Shown here: positions 17,939 through 27,378 of the stretch, one piece after another
Position numbering within the stretch: position 1 is the stretch's first letter
Layout: every line of letters starts with the position of its first letter
Assembly (NCBI RefSeq): GCF_002946355.1
Contig: NZ_PKOZ01000007.1
Location: 62,001 to 126,000, forward strand
DNA length: 64,000 nucleotides
Direction of reading: 5' to 3'
DNA from: Pradoshia eiseniae
Lineage (GTDB): Bacteria > Bacillota > Bacilli > Bacillales > Pradoshiaceae
The notes under the pieces: model-generated
The model's input: the letters and a program-made list of their open reading frames with translations, nothing else
Database searches by the model: none
Told to the model about the DNA's origin: nothing
Position numbers and translations under genes: made by a program

Positions 17939-18781
17939 ATGAAACGAATCTTTTCCGCCTTGTCTGTTTCCATACTCTCATTGGTCCTGCTTGTCGCATG
18001 CAGCGAAACAGCGGAGCCTGTGAGCGAACAAGAAAACAAACAAGCAAACAAAAACAGTGACAAATCCGAGCTAACGATTAAAGAAGTATACGAGAAAATG
18101 ATGGATGCATCAGAGGATATTGACAGCTTTGTTATGGATATGGAAATGGAGCAGGAAATCATCGAAGGGGATAATGAACCCGTTCCGACTCAATCCACCA
18201 TACATTCGAAAGTTGTCCAAGAGCCAATTGGCCTTGAGCAGAAAGTAAACATGACCATTGACGGCCAAACAATTGAAACCGAGCAATACTTTACTGAAGA
18301 AGGCTTCTATATGTATGACCCAGGTCAGGATATGTGGATGAAATATAGCGAAGGACATGAGGATTTAATGGCACAGTTACAAGCAGACTCCGGGTTGAAT
18401 CAAACTCAGACATTAAGTGAGCTGCAATCCTTTATCGAAGATTTTACATTTGAACAAAATAATGAAGAATTCATCCTTACATTAGATGCTGATGATGAAA
18501 AGTTCAATTCACTTGTGCAGCAAGAATTATCTTCTGGCGCGGTTGAAATGAATGAGGTAAAGGACTTAGAGATCAACGGAATTGAATATGAAATCTTTGT
18601 CGATAAGAAGACCTATCTCCCTAGCCAAATGAATATCATCATGAACATCAACATGACTTCAGAAGGCCAAAAGGTCACTCTTAAGCAGGAAATAGACACC
18701 ACCTATTCCGACTATAATTCCCTTGATGCAATCTCCGTTCCAAAGGAAGCGCTCGAGAATGCAGTGGAATTAGAAATGTAA
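17939..18781 (+). CDS. DUF6612-like lipoprotein
   Basis: A 280-residue exported lipoprotein. The signal peptide ends in the lipobox LLVACS near residue 21, followed by a Lys/Asn/Glu-rich linker. The rest is acidic and has the LppX/LolA-like beta-rich pattern of DUF6612 proteins (for example FYMYDPGQDMWMKYSE and YEIFVDKKTYLPSQMN). Such folds can carry lipids; no specific role is known. GGGAGG precedes the ATG. TATAAT at 17828-17833 may be the -10 of its promoter. It has its own terminator. Confidence 0.85.
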   Translation: MKRIFSALSVSILSLVLLVACSETAEPVSEQENKQANKNSDKSELTIKEVYEKMMDASEDIDSFVMDMEMEQEIIEGDNEPVPTQSTIHSKVVQEPIGLEQKVNMTIDGQTIETEQYFTEEGFYMYDPGQDMWMKYSEGHEDLMAQLQADSGLNQTQTLSELQSFIEDFTFEQNNEEFILTLDADDEKFNSLVQQELSSGAVEMNEVKDLEINGIEYEIFVDKKTYLPSQMNIIMNINMTSEGQKVTLKQEIDTTYSDYNSLDAISVPKEALENAVELEM

Positions 18782-18803
18782 TAGCCTTTCCAATACAAAA
18801 GCC

Positions 18804-18837
18804 AAGCCCGCTCCCAAAACAGGGAGCGGGCTTTTTT
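18804..18837. terminator. Bidirectional terminator between lipoprotein and DUF1186 genes
   Basis: A perfect 12-bp stem AAGCCCGCTCCC/GGGAGCGGGCTT is followed by T6. Its 3' edge touches the stop codon of the convergent DUF1186 gene. Confidence 0.9.
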
Positions 18838-19604
18838 CAGGACTTAGAGCTGGAGCCCTGCAGTTCCTCATGTATATTAGTGATAGGACCATATGGATCC
18901 TTATCCAGAAGCAGCCCATCATTAAAATAAACTTCTCCATCCTCGGAGAACTGGATAGATGTGTCTGCCCTTCTTGATTCGAGGACATCTATGATTTCAT
19001 CCGTCAATTCCCTAAAATCAAGTTCCACACAGGAATCAATCAACAAGGTATACAGAATACCTGATTCATCATCTAATTCTCCTTGCAGCAAATCATGATA
19101 ATAATATTGAATTAAGTCTTTTGAAACCTTCCTTTGTTTCACTAACGCTGTGATAGCCTGGAAGCCGATACCTCGGATTAGTTCATCCAAAGATGTATCA
19201 TCGATCAAAGCAAAAATTGCATCAAGCTCAGGGAAAGAAACCAAATCGTCTTCCATGACGGCTAAACCGCTGTAAAGATTAGCCACAATTCTTCCGCCGG
19301 AATTTGTCAGCAAATCTCCGTATAAGACAAAAACCAGATCATCAGGCAATTGCAAAGTATGTAAGAATGGATTAAAGGCCTCAGCCGCTTGGAACTGACT
19401 CAACAGTAATACCGCATAAATATGATCAATGCGCTCTGGTGTATCCATAAATAGCTCGGGTGAAATGGCGGACTGTTCAACAATCTTTAAAAGCTCTGGA
19501 ATGGCTTCATCTCGTCGATCAATTAATTCATCCAGAGCTTTCTTCGGGTATTTGCCGCGTTTATAGCGGATTTCCTCCAGCAATTTCTGCATTTCCGTCA
19601 TCAT
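18837..19604 (-). CDS. DUF1186-like HEAT-repeat-type protein
   Basis: A 255-residue acidic, helical, soluble protein. The start MMTEMQKLLEEIRYKRGKYP, the phrase RRDEAIPELLKIVE and the later YAVLLLSQFQAAEAFNPFL fit DUF1186, an alpha-helical repeat family of unknown function. No membrane span or catalytic motif is visible. The ATG at 19604 lies 5 nt after AAGGAG, with a second ATG at 19601. It is divergent from the P-type ATPase gene. Confidence 0.75.
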   Translation of the reverse strand: MMTEMQKLLEEIRYKRGKYPKKALDELIDRRDEAIPELLKIVEQSAISPELFMDTPERIDHIYAVLLLSQFQAAEAFNPFLHTLQLPDDLVFVLYGDLLTNSGGRIVANLYSGLAVMEDDLVSFPELDAIFALIDDTSLDELIRGIGFQAITALVKQRKVSKDLIQYYYHDLLQGELDDESGILYTLLIDSCVELDFRELTDEIIDVLESRRADTSIQFSEDGEVYFNDGLLLDKDPYGPITNIHEELQGSSSKS

Positions 19605-19691
19605 TCTCACTCCTTATCTCGCGTTATCTCCATTTTAACAGATAACCATTCACCCGAACCACCAGCCTTGCCATAGCCCTTTAGAAAACAT

Positions 19692-19753
19692 AAGAATCCT
19701 CCTTTCTATGTTTGGATATGCTAACAGCATCCATATAGAAACGGAGGATTCTT
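19692..19753 (+). promoter_or_regulatory. Long hairpin enclosing the P-type ATPase ribosome binding site
   Basis: AAGAATCCTCC (19692-19702) pairs perfectly with GGAGGATTCTT (19743-19753). Pairing continues inward through TTTCTA/TAGAAA and GGAT-GCT/AGC-ATCC to a 3-nt loop. The right arm contains the ribosome binding site GGAGGA and ends one base before the ATG at 19755. In the folded RNA the ribosome binding site is buried, so translation should depend on opening the hairpin. It does not resemble the yybP-ykoY manganese riboswitch often found before such ATPases. Confidence 0.7.
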
Positions 19754-19754
19754 G

Positions 19755-22367
19755 ATGAATAATCCACATGTACAGAATCTTGATGCAATAGAAGAAGAAT
19801 TTCAGACAAATATAGAATCAGGTTTAACTGATGCACAAGTACAACAATACCAAGAAAAGTATGGGCTCAATGAACTCAAAGGAAAGAAAACAAAAAGTCT
19901 TGCCATGCGTTTTTTGGAGCAATTTAAAGATATTATGGTTATCATCTTAATCATTGCCGCTGCCATTTCCTTTTTCATTGCACTGAAAGGTCATGATACG
20001 AAGGAATATATCGAGCCTGTCGTTATACTGAGTATCGTCATCTTGAACGCCTTACTCGGAGTGGTTCAAGAAAGCAAGGCCGAAAAATCGTTAGAAGCGT
20101 TACAGAACCTTTCTTCGCCTCATGCGAAAGTCATCCGGAATGGCAAACTGACCGAAGTGGAGGCAAAAATGCTCGTTCCTGGTGATTTAATTGAATTTGA
20201 GGCCGGGGATTTTATGCCGGCAGATGGCCGATTGATTTCATCTTCCTCATTGAAAATGGAGGAATCCGCCTTAACGGGGGAATCTGTTCCTGTGGAAAAG
20301 GACGAAAAAGCAGAAATTGCTGAAGATGCACCGCTTGGTGATCGTTTAAACATGGTCTTCTCCGGAAGCAGTGTTTCCTATGGGCGTGGTAAAGCAATCG
20401 TAACGAACACAGGGATGGGCACACAAATAGGCAAAATCGCCGAGTTGCTTGATTCCGCCGGGCAAACCCAGACCCCGCTCCAATTAAAGCTGGCCAAGCT
20501 GGGAAAATATCTAGGCTTGCTTGCCCTTGGGATTAGTATCGTTATTTTTGCGATTGGTTTTTACGAAGGAATGCCGATTATAGAAATATTCATGACTGCT
20601 GTATCCTTAGCCGTTGCTGCCATTCCAGAAGGACTGCCTGCCATTGTGACTGTCGTGTTGGCGCTTGGCGTCCAGCGCATGGTCCAAAGAAATGCTATCA
20701 TTCGTCAGCTCCCGGCTGTTGAAACGCTCGGAAGCGCATCCGTTATCTGTTCAGATAAGACAGGGACTCTCACCCAAAATAAAATGACTGTCATGAAAGC
20801 TTGGGTAAAAGGAAAGCCAGAAGACATATCGGATGAGGCATCACTAGGAATCAAATCATTAATCCGTTTGGGCTCACTTGCCTCAAACGGAACGGTTGAA
20901 GTGATTGATGGCGAGGAAAAGCATATCGGAGACCCAACTGAGACAGCAATCCTGGCTGCGGCACTAAAAATGAACATGACAAAGGAACAGCTCCATGAGG
21001 AGGCCCCCCGAGTCGGCGAGATTCCATTCGATTCAGACCGGAAGCTGATGACGACAGTTCATATGATTGAAGGGAAGCCATATGCCCTCACAAAAGGTGC
21101 CTTTGATGTACTCTTAACACGATGCAAAACCGGCGATTTTGAAGCAGCCAAAGAAGTCAATAATCAAATGACAGCAGAAGCCATGCGAGTGCTTGCCGTA
21201 GCATACAAGGAACTAAAAAGCGTACCCCATGTCTTGAACAGTGATGAGATTGAACAGGACCTTCACTTCGTTGGTCTGTTAGGGATGATTGACCCGCCGC
21301 GGCAAGAAGCAAAGGATGCCGTAGATATATGTAAAAAAGCCGGTATCAGGCCCGTCATGATTACGGGTGACCATATCGGAACAGCCAATGCGATTGCGAA
21401 AGACCTTGGCATCTTAAATGCCGGACAAAAATCCCTAACCGGTGCTGAGCTAGATAAAATGGATGATCAGGCTTTAAGTGAATCCATTGATCAATACTCT
21501 GTCTATGCTCGTGTTTCCCCGGAAGATAAAATCAGAATCGTACGCGCCTGGCAGCAAAAAGGCGCTATCGTCTCCATGACTGGCGACGGTGTCAATGATG
21601 CTCCAGCACTGAAAGCAGCAGACATTGGCTGCGCAATGGGCATCACCGGAACTGATGTAGCCAAAGGGGCTTCAGACATGATTTTGACGGATGATAATTT
21701 CGCGACCATTGTCGATGCGGTGAAAGAGGGTCGGGGCACGTACGATAATATCCGAAAAGCAATCCAGTTCCTGCTCGGAACAAATATGGGCGAGATATTC
21801 ATCGTCTTCATCGCCATGATCATATGGCACCAAACACCGCTGCTAGCGATTCATCTGCTCTGGCTGAATTTAGTAACCGATGGTCTTCCCGCTCTTGCTC
21901 TTGGGATGGAACCCGTTGAAGAAGATATTATGGAGAGGAAGCCAAAACCTAAAGAGGAAGGAATATTTGCTGGCGGTCTCATGATTCGGATTGTTTTGCA
22001 AGGGCTTATGTTTGCCATCCTTTCCTTGATTGGTTTTTATATAGCCGGCGTCAATCTGCACTCATTAGGTGCGGCCCAAACGATGGCATTTCTTGTACTG
22101 TCGCTTTCCCAGCTGTTCCATGTATTGAATGTCCGCACAACAAAATCTATTTTCAGGTCCAATATCAGGAATAATAAGTACATGATTCTTGCTTTGCTTG
22201 TATCCCTGCTATTGATTGTTGTGATTGTATTCGTTCCGCCGCTAGCGTATATATTCGAGATTACACCGCTGCCTTCAGCTTATTATCTCATTGCGGTATT
22301 ACTAGGCATCGTTCCTTTGATTGTGATTGAGATTGAGAAACGAATTAGAGTGAAAAGAAAAGCTTAA
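19755..22367 (+). CDS. Cation-translocating P-type ATPase (calcium type)
   Basis: An 870-residue P2-type ATPase related to B. subtilis YloB. The actuator motif LTGES, the TM4 ion-site motif PEGLPAIVTVVLALG, the phosphorylation site CSDKTGTLT (Asp near residue 334) and the hinge motif TGDGVNDAPALK are all intact. The C-terminal six-span block ends in a Lys/Arg-rich tail. The family exports Ca2+ or Mn2+. The ATG at 19755 is preferred over TTG at 19752 by spacing from GGAGGA. The start region is enclosed in a long hairpin. A terminator follows the stop. Confidence 0.95.
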   Translation: MNNPHVQNLDAIEEEFQTNIESGLTDAQVQQYQEKYGLNELKGKKTKSLAMRFLEQFKDIMVIILIIAAAISFFIALKGHDTKEYIEPVVILSIVILNALLGVVQESKAEKSLEALQNLSSPHAKVIRNGKLTEVEAKMLVPGDLIEFEAGDFMPADGRLISSSSLKMEESALTGESVPVEKDEKAEIAEDAPLGDRLNMVFSGSSVSYGRGKAIVTNTGMGTQIGKIAELLDSAGQTQTPLQLKLAKLGKYLGLLALGISIVIFAIGFYEGMPIIEIFMTAVSLAVAAIPEGLPAIVTVVLALGVQRMVQRNAIIRQLPAVETLGSASVICSDKTGTLTQNKMTVMKAWVKGKPEDISDEASLGIKSLIRLGSLASNGTVEVIDGEEKHIGDPTETAILAAALKMNMTKEQLHEEAPRVGEIPFDSDRKLMTTVHMIEGKPYALTKGAFDVLLTRCKTGDFEAAKEVNNQMTAEAMRVLAVAYKELKSVPHVLNSDEIEQDLHFVGLLGMIDPPRQEAKDAVDICKKAGIRPVMITGDHIGTANAIAKDLGILNAGQKSLTGAELDKMDDQALSESIDQYSVYARVSPEDKIRIVRAWQQKGAIVSMTGDGVNDAPALKAADIGCAMGITGTDVAKGASDMILTDDNFATIVDAVKEGRGTYDNIRKAIQFLLGTNMGEIFIVFIAMIIWHQTPLLAIHLLWLNLVTDGLPALALGMEPVEEDIMERKPKPKEEGIFAGGLMIRIVLQGLMFAILSLIGFYIAGVNLHSLGAAQTMAFLVLSLSQLFHVLNVRTTKSIFRSNIRNNKYMILALLVSLLLIVVIVFVPPLAYIFEITPLPSAYYLIAVLLGIVPLIVIEIEKRIRVKRKA

Positions 22368-22389
22368 CAAAGTATAATCAATAAATACG

Positions 22390-22416
22390 ACAGGGACTGC
22401 TTCATGCAGTCCCTGT
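22390..22416. terminator. Bidirectional terminator between ATPase and TetR genes
   Basis: The 11-bp stem ACAGGGACTGC/GCAGTCCCTGT separates the convergent ATPase and TetR genes and touches the TetR stop codon. Confidence 0.8.
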
Positions 22417-23312
22417 TATATTTCATTTTCTAGCCAAATATTGACCAAATCCTTATAGCCTTCAAACATATCCATTTCCAAAAAATATTGCTCCTGGCTC
22501 ATAGAGGCGAGAACCGTTTTGACGAGTATCGGGCGAGGATGCTGATGGTGCATAATCTCGTCCTGGATGAAATCGACCATCTGCATATAGCCTATCCGCT
22601 GCTGCTCCTTTAAATCCTGCATCATACATCGCTTTAGGATATTCGTTTTTTGGAGGAGCTCATATCGCAGATCTCTGTTTCCTTTTGCCCCATTAGGGAT
22701 AAAATTCTCTAATACACTTGGGGAAAGCAACTGGATATCCCTTTTGCTAACATCCTCCAGGATTGTTTTCACGCAGCCGAAACAATAACGAATGGCTTCT
22801 TCGATTTCCTCATCACCCTTAGCCTTGACATAGAAATATACATAATGCTGCAGCAAGGACCCAAGAATGATGGCGCAATCAAGGAGATAGGGCTTTTTAG
22901 CCTCACCGAATACATCTGTTAGCCGGTTATGGAGCCAATTGATATACAGCCATCTCGTCTGTAATATGAATTCCTTAACATCCTGTTCATTCGAGCTCAT
23001 CACATCATCAATCAAGATAAAGAAACGATTATGGAAAGAAGTACTCATATGTACTTTCAGCTGCAGCATGAACACTTCTTCATCTCCAAGGTCCTTGCCG
23101 AGCAGTAATTCATCCCGGCGCGCATGATTCTCCTTGAGAAAGGAATCATAGACAGCCTTAAAGAGCTCCCCTTTGCTCGGGAAGTAATTATAGAAGGTTC
23201 CTCTTGAGATATTGCTGTCCTCCAAAATATCTTGGATGGATGTATTTCGATAACCTTTCTCTAAAAACAAACGTTTCGCATGATTGATTACCTGTCTTTT
23301 TCGTTCATTCAA
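22416..23312 (-). CDS. TetR/AcrR-family transcriptional regulator
   Basis: A 298-residue regulator. Residues 1-55 form the TetR DNA-binding domain (INHAKRLFLEKGYRNTSIQDI, then ISRGTFYNYFPSKGELF). The remaining 240 residues are helical, longer than the usual 140-residue ligand-binding part. It is divergent from a DHA2 drug exporter gene 191 nt away, so it probably represses that gene and itself, with release by a drug-like ligand; this is inference. The inverted repeat TCTAATA/TATTAGA near 23330-23366 in the shared upstream region is a candidate operator. Confidence 0.92.
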   Translation of the reverse strand: MNERKRQVINHAKRLFLEKGYRNTSIQDILEDSNISRGTFYNYFPSKGELFKAVYDSFLKENHARRDELLLGKDLGDEEVFMLQLKVHMSTSFHNRFFILIDDVMSSNEQDVKEFILQTRWLYINWLHNRLTDVFGEAKKPYLLDCAIILGSLLQHYVYFYVKAKGDEEIEEAIRYCFGCVKTILEDVSKRDIQLLSPSVLENFIPNGAKGNRDLRYELLQKTNILKRCMMQDLKEQQRIGYMQMVDFIQDEIMHHQHPRPILVKTVLASMSQEQYFLEMDMFEGYKDLVNIWLENEI

Positions 23313-23408
23313 ATCAAGCCTCAGCCCATTCTAATAATTTATTCCTTCTTAGTGAGTATATTAGACCATTCACCGGCAGAGCACAAATGAAGACTATCCG
23401 ATGTTTAT

Positions 23409-23437
23409 TTGTTGCCATTTCTTGTAAAGGGTAGTAT
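23409..23437 (+). promoter_or_regulatory. Sigma-A-type promoter of the DHA2 exporter gene
   Basis: TTGTTG (23409-23414) and TAGTAT (23432-23437) are separated by 17 nt, about 65 nt upstream of the exporter start. Confidence 0.45.
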
Positions 23438-23503
23438 GATGTGTCTTATAGAATGAGAGTACAAAAAATGAACACATAGTCAAAACGAAAAGGGGTTAGA
23501 TTC

Positions 23504-25036
23504 ATGAATGCATCCTCCGCAGAGAATGTCCGCCCAAATTACTTGATTATCGGAATAATTTTAGCCGGTGCCTTCGTCTCTATTTTGAACTCAACCTTAT
23601 TGAATGTCGCGCTCCCATCAATGATGGCAGATTTTGATGTGAAGCCAACAACCATTCAATGGCTGGCAACGGGATATATGCTCGTAAACGGTATACTAAT
23701 TCCTACTTCAGCTTATCTGATTCAGAAATTCTCTGTCAGACAATTGTTTATGACAGCGATGCTTCTCTTCACAATCGGAACGATTGCAAGCGCCATTTCG
23801 CCTACTTTTGCTATCCTTCTCACAGGAAGAATGATTCAAGCATCAGGCTCTGCTATCATGATGCCGCTTTTAATGAATGTTTTGCTATCAAGTTTCCCAA
23901 TTGAAAAGCGTGGAAGCGCAATGGGAGTGATGGGGCTTGTCATGATTTTTGCCCCTGCCATCGGCCCGACTCTATCAGGGTGGATTATTGAGCATTACGA
24001 ATGGCGCTATTTGTTTTACATGATTATCCCAATCGCCCTCCTCGTTATTTTGCTTGCTTTCTTCAAGCTTAGGGATAAGAAGGAGTCGGTTGAGACACAT
24101 TTAGACCAATTGTCTGTCCTGCTTTCTTCTGTTGGTTTTGGAGGGCTTTTATACGGATTCAGTTCTGCAGGTGATAAGGGATGGGATTCTCCGCTTGTCT
24201 ATGTCCCCATTATTGTCGGTGTTATCGGTATCACCAGTCTTGTGGTGCGCCAGGTATTGATTGATAAACCAATGCTTGATTTTCGTGTATACAAATACCC
24301 AATGTTCGCCCTATCTTCTGTGATCGCCATTGTCATCAATATGGCCATGTTTTCGGCTATGATTCTTATGCCCATTTACCTGCAAACCTTACGGGGAATC
24401 TCTCCTCTTGATTCAGGCTTATTGATGCTGCCCGGAGCGATAATTATGGGAATTATGTCACCAATCACTGGCAAGCTATTTGATAAATTTGGCGGCCGTC
24501 TTTTAGCGATTATCGGCTTAACAATTACGGTAGCCACTACTTATTTTTTCTATAATCTATCGATGGAAACAGAATATTCTTCCTTGATTGTCTTATATTC
24601 TATCCGGATGCTCGGCATGTCAATGGTCATGATGCCAGTCGTCACAAATGGGCTCAATTCATTGCCTTCACGGATGAATCCACACGGCACAGCCATTAAC
24701 AATACGTTGAATCAAGTATCAGCAGCCATTGGCTCTGCTCTTCTTGTCTCTGTCATGTCTTCTCGTGCAAAGCTTCATGCCGAGGAATTAACCGAAAAAG
24801 CCATGAACAGCCTTACAGACCAGCCAGATGCACAAACCTTAGCCAATATAAAAGCAGAGATTGCAGCACAATCCACATTAGCAGGGATTAATGATGCCTT
24901 CTTTGTTGCCTTCTTCATCGCCATCTTAGCCCTTGTTCTTGCCTTTTTCATTAAAAAGCCGAAACGGGCTGATGAACCAGCACCTAGCCAATCGAATACA
25001 AATGCAAAAACTTTGTCTCCTCATGCTGAAAGATAA
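23504..25036 (+). CDS. DHA2-family MFS multidrug exporter (EmrB/QacA type)
   Basis: A 510-residue protein with 14 predicted membrane spans. Motif D1-like LNSTLLNVALPSMMADF opens span 1, GRMIQASGSAIMMPLLMNVL matches motif B, and GPTLSGWIIEHYEWRYLFY is motif C, diagnostic of antiporters. Relatives (LmrB, QacA) export drugs with proton antiport. AAGGGG precedes the ATG. The divergent TetR gene is its likely regulator. A stem-loop terminator follows. Confidence 0.93.
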   Translation: MNASSAENVRPNYLIIGIILAGAFVSILNSTLLNVALPSMMADFDVKPTTIQWLATGYMLVNGILIPTSAYLIQKFSVRQLFMTAMLLFTIGTIASAISPTFAILLTGRMIQASGSAIMMPLLMNVLLSSFPIEKRGSAMGVMGLVMIFAPAIGPTLSGWIIEHYEWRYLFYMIIPIALLVILLAFFKLRDKKESVETHLDQLSVLLSSVGFGGLLYGFSSAGDKGWDSPLVYVPIIVGVIGITSLVVRQVLIDKPMLDFRVYKYPMFALSSVIAIVINMAMFSAMILMPIYLQTLRGISPLDSGLLMLPGAIIMGIMSPITGKLFDKFGGRLLAIIGLTITVATTYFFYNLSMETEYSSLIVLYSIRMLGMSMVMMPVVTNGLNSLPSRMNPHGTAINNTLNQVSAAIGSALLVSVMSSRAKLHAEELTEKAMNSLTDQPDAQTLANIKAEIAAQSTLAGINDAFFVAFFIAILALVLAFFIKKPKRADEPAPSQSNTNAKTLSPHAER

Positions 25037-25043
25037 AGCAAAT

Positions 25044-25080
25044 AAGCCGCTCTGATTAATGGAATCAAAGCGGCTTTTCC
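25044..25080. terminator. Bidirectional terminator
   Basis: The stem AAGCCGCT/AGCGGCTT with inner TGATT/AATCA is followed by a T-rich stretch and lies between the convergent exporter and binding-protein genes. Confidence 0.8.
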
Positions 25081-25093
25081 TTTTGTTTCTCCC

Positions 25094-26632
25094 TCATTCT
25101 AAACGCCAATTTTGCGCACCATTTAGCACGGATAGCGGATAAGAAGACGGCGCTATTGTATTGCCTATATGAAGCTCTTTCTTCACAAAATACACCTGAG
25201 GGACAGTAACGAGCCAGACAATCGGCACATCTTCAAGTGCCAGTTCCTCTGCCTTTTTCCAATCTGCATAGTCTCCGCTTAAAAGTGCCTTTTCAATGGC
25301 AGCATCCACCATCTCTGATCCATACAAGCTAGGATTGCCAAATCCAATTCCGCGATTAGTTGAATGATATAGATAATAGATGTCAAATGGGTTGTATGAT
25401 TCCGACTTCATTAAAGAAGCGCCTGCTTGTATGCTCCTTTTCATTTCTGGCCATGTGCTCTCTTGAATCGTTATCTGAATTCCCATATCTGCTAACTGCT
25501 CCTTCAGCTCAAGAGCCATGGCCTTATAAATAGAGTCATCAAACGGAAAAGCAATAGGGAAGATCGCTTTTATCCCCTTTTTCTCAAGAATGCCGTCGTT
25601 ATCGGAATCGGCCCAGCCCCCTATTCTCAATAGCTCTTCTGCCATGTCTTTATTTTCCCCAGCTTTAGCCGACTGACTCCATGGCAGACCGCTGGCCGCA
25701 CTCAACGACGCTTGTCCATATCCATTCAGTACCTTCTCCACGATTTTTTCCCGGTCTACCCCAGCTTGGATTGCCTGTCGTATAGCCGGATCGGCCGTGA
25801 CATCGTTGCCTGCCACTGCCCCATTTAAAGAAGCGCCCGCTGGGATTGTCACGAGCGAAAGCCCTCGGTTACCTGCTCTATCCAACACTAGCGTTTCCAT
25901 CCCGGCTACTTTATCCCCTGCATACACCCCAGTCGATTGAACCAGATCAGCACGACCTTCCTTCGCCATCGCGTATGCTTCATCCTCTGATACGAAAAGG
26001 ACCTTTATTCTTCGAAAGAAAGGCTGATGGCCATAATACCCATCATTGCGCACGAACACAGCTTCCTCTCCCTTATTCCACTTTACAAGCTGATAAGGGC
26101 CTGAGCCAACCGGCTCCCTTTCATTGCCTTTACCATAGCTTTCGCTAGACAAAATGCCAATGGAGGCGACTGAATAAACAAATGAGGATAATGGCCTTTC
26201 AAATAGGAACTGAACCGTATAGTCATCTATTACCTGCACACGCTTTAATCCCTCAAGGCTTTTTATTTCTCCCCTGCTCTTTGCCAGCTGGAATGAGTTG
26301 GCCACATCATGTGCAGTCACTTTATGCCCATCAGTAAACCGGGCATCATCCCTGATTTTGAATTCCCATTTTAATTTATCTTCACTCACTTGGTATTCTT
26401 CAGCGAGATCATAGGTAATTTCCATCTTTTCATTTAAAGATAAAAGCGTGCTATATATAAAGCCATTTCCTGCTCCATCCAAACCGACCGTTGGGTCAAA
26501 GCCGAGCCTTGGCTCCTTTGTCAGCGCTAATACCAGTTCATCTGCTTGCCTTTCCTTGGCGAAAGCATTTCCCTCGAGGGAAGGACATAAAATAATGAAA
26601 AAAGCGGAGACTGCTATCCATAGTTTTTTCAT
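25094..26632 (-). CDS. Family-5 solute-binding protein (oligopeptide/nickel type), orphan
   Basis: A 512-residue extracellular solute-binding protein. KWEFKIRDDARFTDGHKVTAHDVANSF is the family-5 signature shared by OppA, DppA and NikA. The signal peptide ends AFA-KERQ, a signal peptidase I site. A cysteine at residue 18 (IILCPS) does not sit in a normal lipobox. Membrane tethering is therefore doubtful, unusual for a Gram-positive binding protein. No permease or ATPase gene is adjacent. The ATG at 26632 has GGAGGGG about 8 nt upstream; an in-frame start at 26704 lacks one. Confidence 0.88.
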   Translation of the reverse strand: MKKLWIAVSAFFIILCPSLEGNAFAKERQADELVLALTKEPRLGFDPTVGLDGAGNGFIYSTLLSLNEKMEITYDLAEEYQVSEDKLKWEFKIRDDARFTDGHKVTAHDVANSFQLAKSRGEIKSLEGLKRVQVIDDYTVQFLFERPLSSFVYSVASIGILSSESYGKGNEREPVGSGPYQLVKWNKGEEAVFVRNDGYYGHQPFFRRIKVLFVSEDEAYAMAKEGRADLVQSTGVYAGDKVAGMETLVLDRAGNRGLSLVTIPAGASLNGAVAGNDVTADPAIRQAIQAGVDREKIVEKVLNGYGQASLSAASGLPWSQSAKAGENKDMAEELLRIGGWADSDNDGILEKKGIKAIFPIAFPFDDSIYKAMALELKEQLADMGIQITIQESTWPEMKRSIQAGASLMKSESYNPFDIYYLYHSTNRGIGFGNPSLYGSEMVDAAIEKALLSGDYADWKKAEELALEDVPIVWLVTVPQVYFVKKELHIGNTIAPSSYPLSVLNGAQNWRLE

Positions 26633-26701
26633 CAATAGTTCCCCTCCAGACAATAAATGAATAATCATCCCCCTAGTATTCTCAAAAAATTCGTTTCCAT
26701 A

Positions 26702-26728
26702 CAAAAAGGATACGCCACATGCGTATCC
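26702..26728 (-). terminator. Terminator of the sulfate assimilation operon
   Basis: On the minus strand the stem GGATACGC/GCGTATCC (26708-26715 with 26721-26728) is followed by TTTTT. It lies about 50 nt after the last gene of the operon. Confidence 0.88.
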
Positions 26729-26778
26729 TCGTATTCTGCTGATGGATAATATCCTGACCTTCCTTAGTAAGCTTTTTA

Positions 26779-27378
26779 TTAACCCTGACTTAAAAGAATA
26801 GCCCTCTGCCTGGCAGCCTCATCCTTATATTCATCAGCTAGAATGTCCCAAAGAATTTGCTGTTTTTCTTCAAAGGGCAAATCAAGCTGCTTAACCTTTT
26901 TCCTCATTTCATACAGCCAGGCTGTATAGCCAATCCATGACTCATCAAATTGTTCCTCCAGCTCCCTTTTCAGCTTACGCGTTAATTTCGGACTGGAGCC
27001 ATTGGAGGTGACCGCAATTTGCAAATGCCCGCGGCGGACCGTGGCAGGGAATGTTACATTGCCTTCACCAGATTCATCCACCACACAAACAAGCTGATTA
27101 GGTGGCAGTATATTCACTAATGAGGCATTCACCGTCCTGCTATTTGTTGCAAGGATAACGAGCATAGCTCCACTGAAATCATTTGGCAATGCCTCTCGCT
27201 CAATTAATTCATAGTTATACTCTTTGGCTAGTGAGCGAGCCTCCTCAGAAATTTCCGGTGCAATGAAGGTAATGAGGGCCTTTTCTGCAGAGAGGACTTT
27301 CGCTTTCCTTGTCGCTATCCTGCCTCCGCCAGCTATGATAACCTTCTTTCCCGACAAATCAATGATAAGCGGCTGCAT
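26779..27378 (-). CDS. ylnF: Precorrin-2 dehydrogenase (siroheme synthesis)
   Basis: A 199-residue protein. VIIAGGGRIATRKAKVL is the NAD-binding motif, and IAVTSNGSSPKLTRKLKREL is the Met8/CysG-type segment. It oxidises precorrin-2 to sirohydrochlorin, and related proteins may also chelate iron. The ATG at 27378 follows AAGGAGGAG and lies inside the end of the chelatase gene (20-nt overlap); the longer frame from 27441 has no proper start site. It is the last gene of the sulfate operon, in the same order as B. subtilis ylnD-ylnE-ylnF. Confidence 0.92.
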   Translation of the reverse strand: MQPLIIDLSGKKVIIAGGGRIATRKAKVLSAEKALITFIAPEISEEARSLAKEYNYELIEREALPNDFSGAMLVILATNSRTVNASLVNILPPNQLVCVVDESGEGNVTFPATVRRGHLQIAVTSNGSSPKLTRKLKRELEEQFDESWIGYTAWLYEMRKKVKQLDLPFEEKQQILWDILADEYKDEAARQRAILLSQG

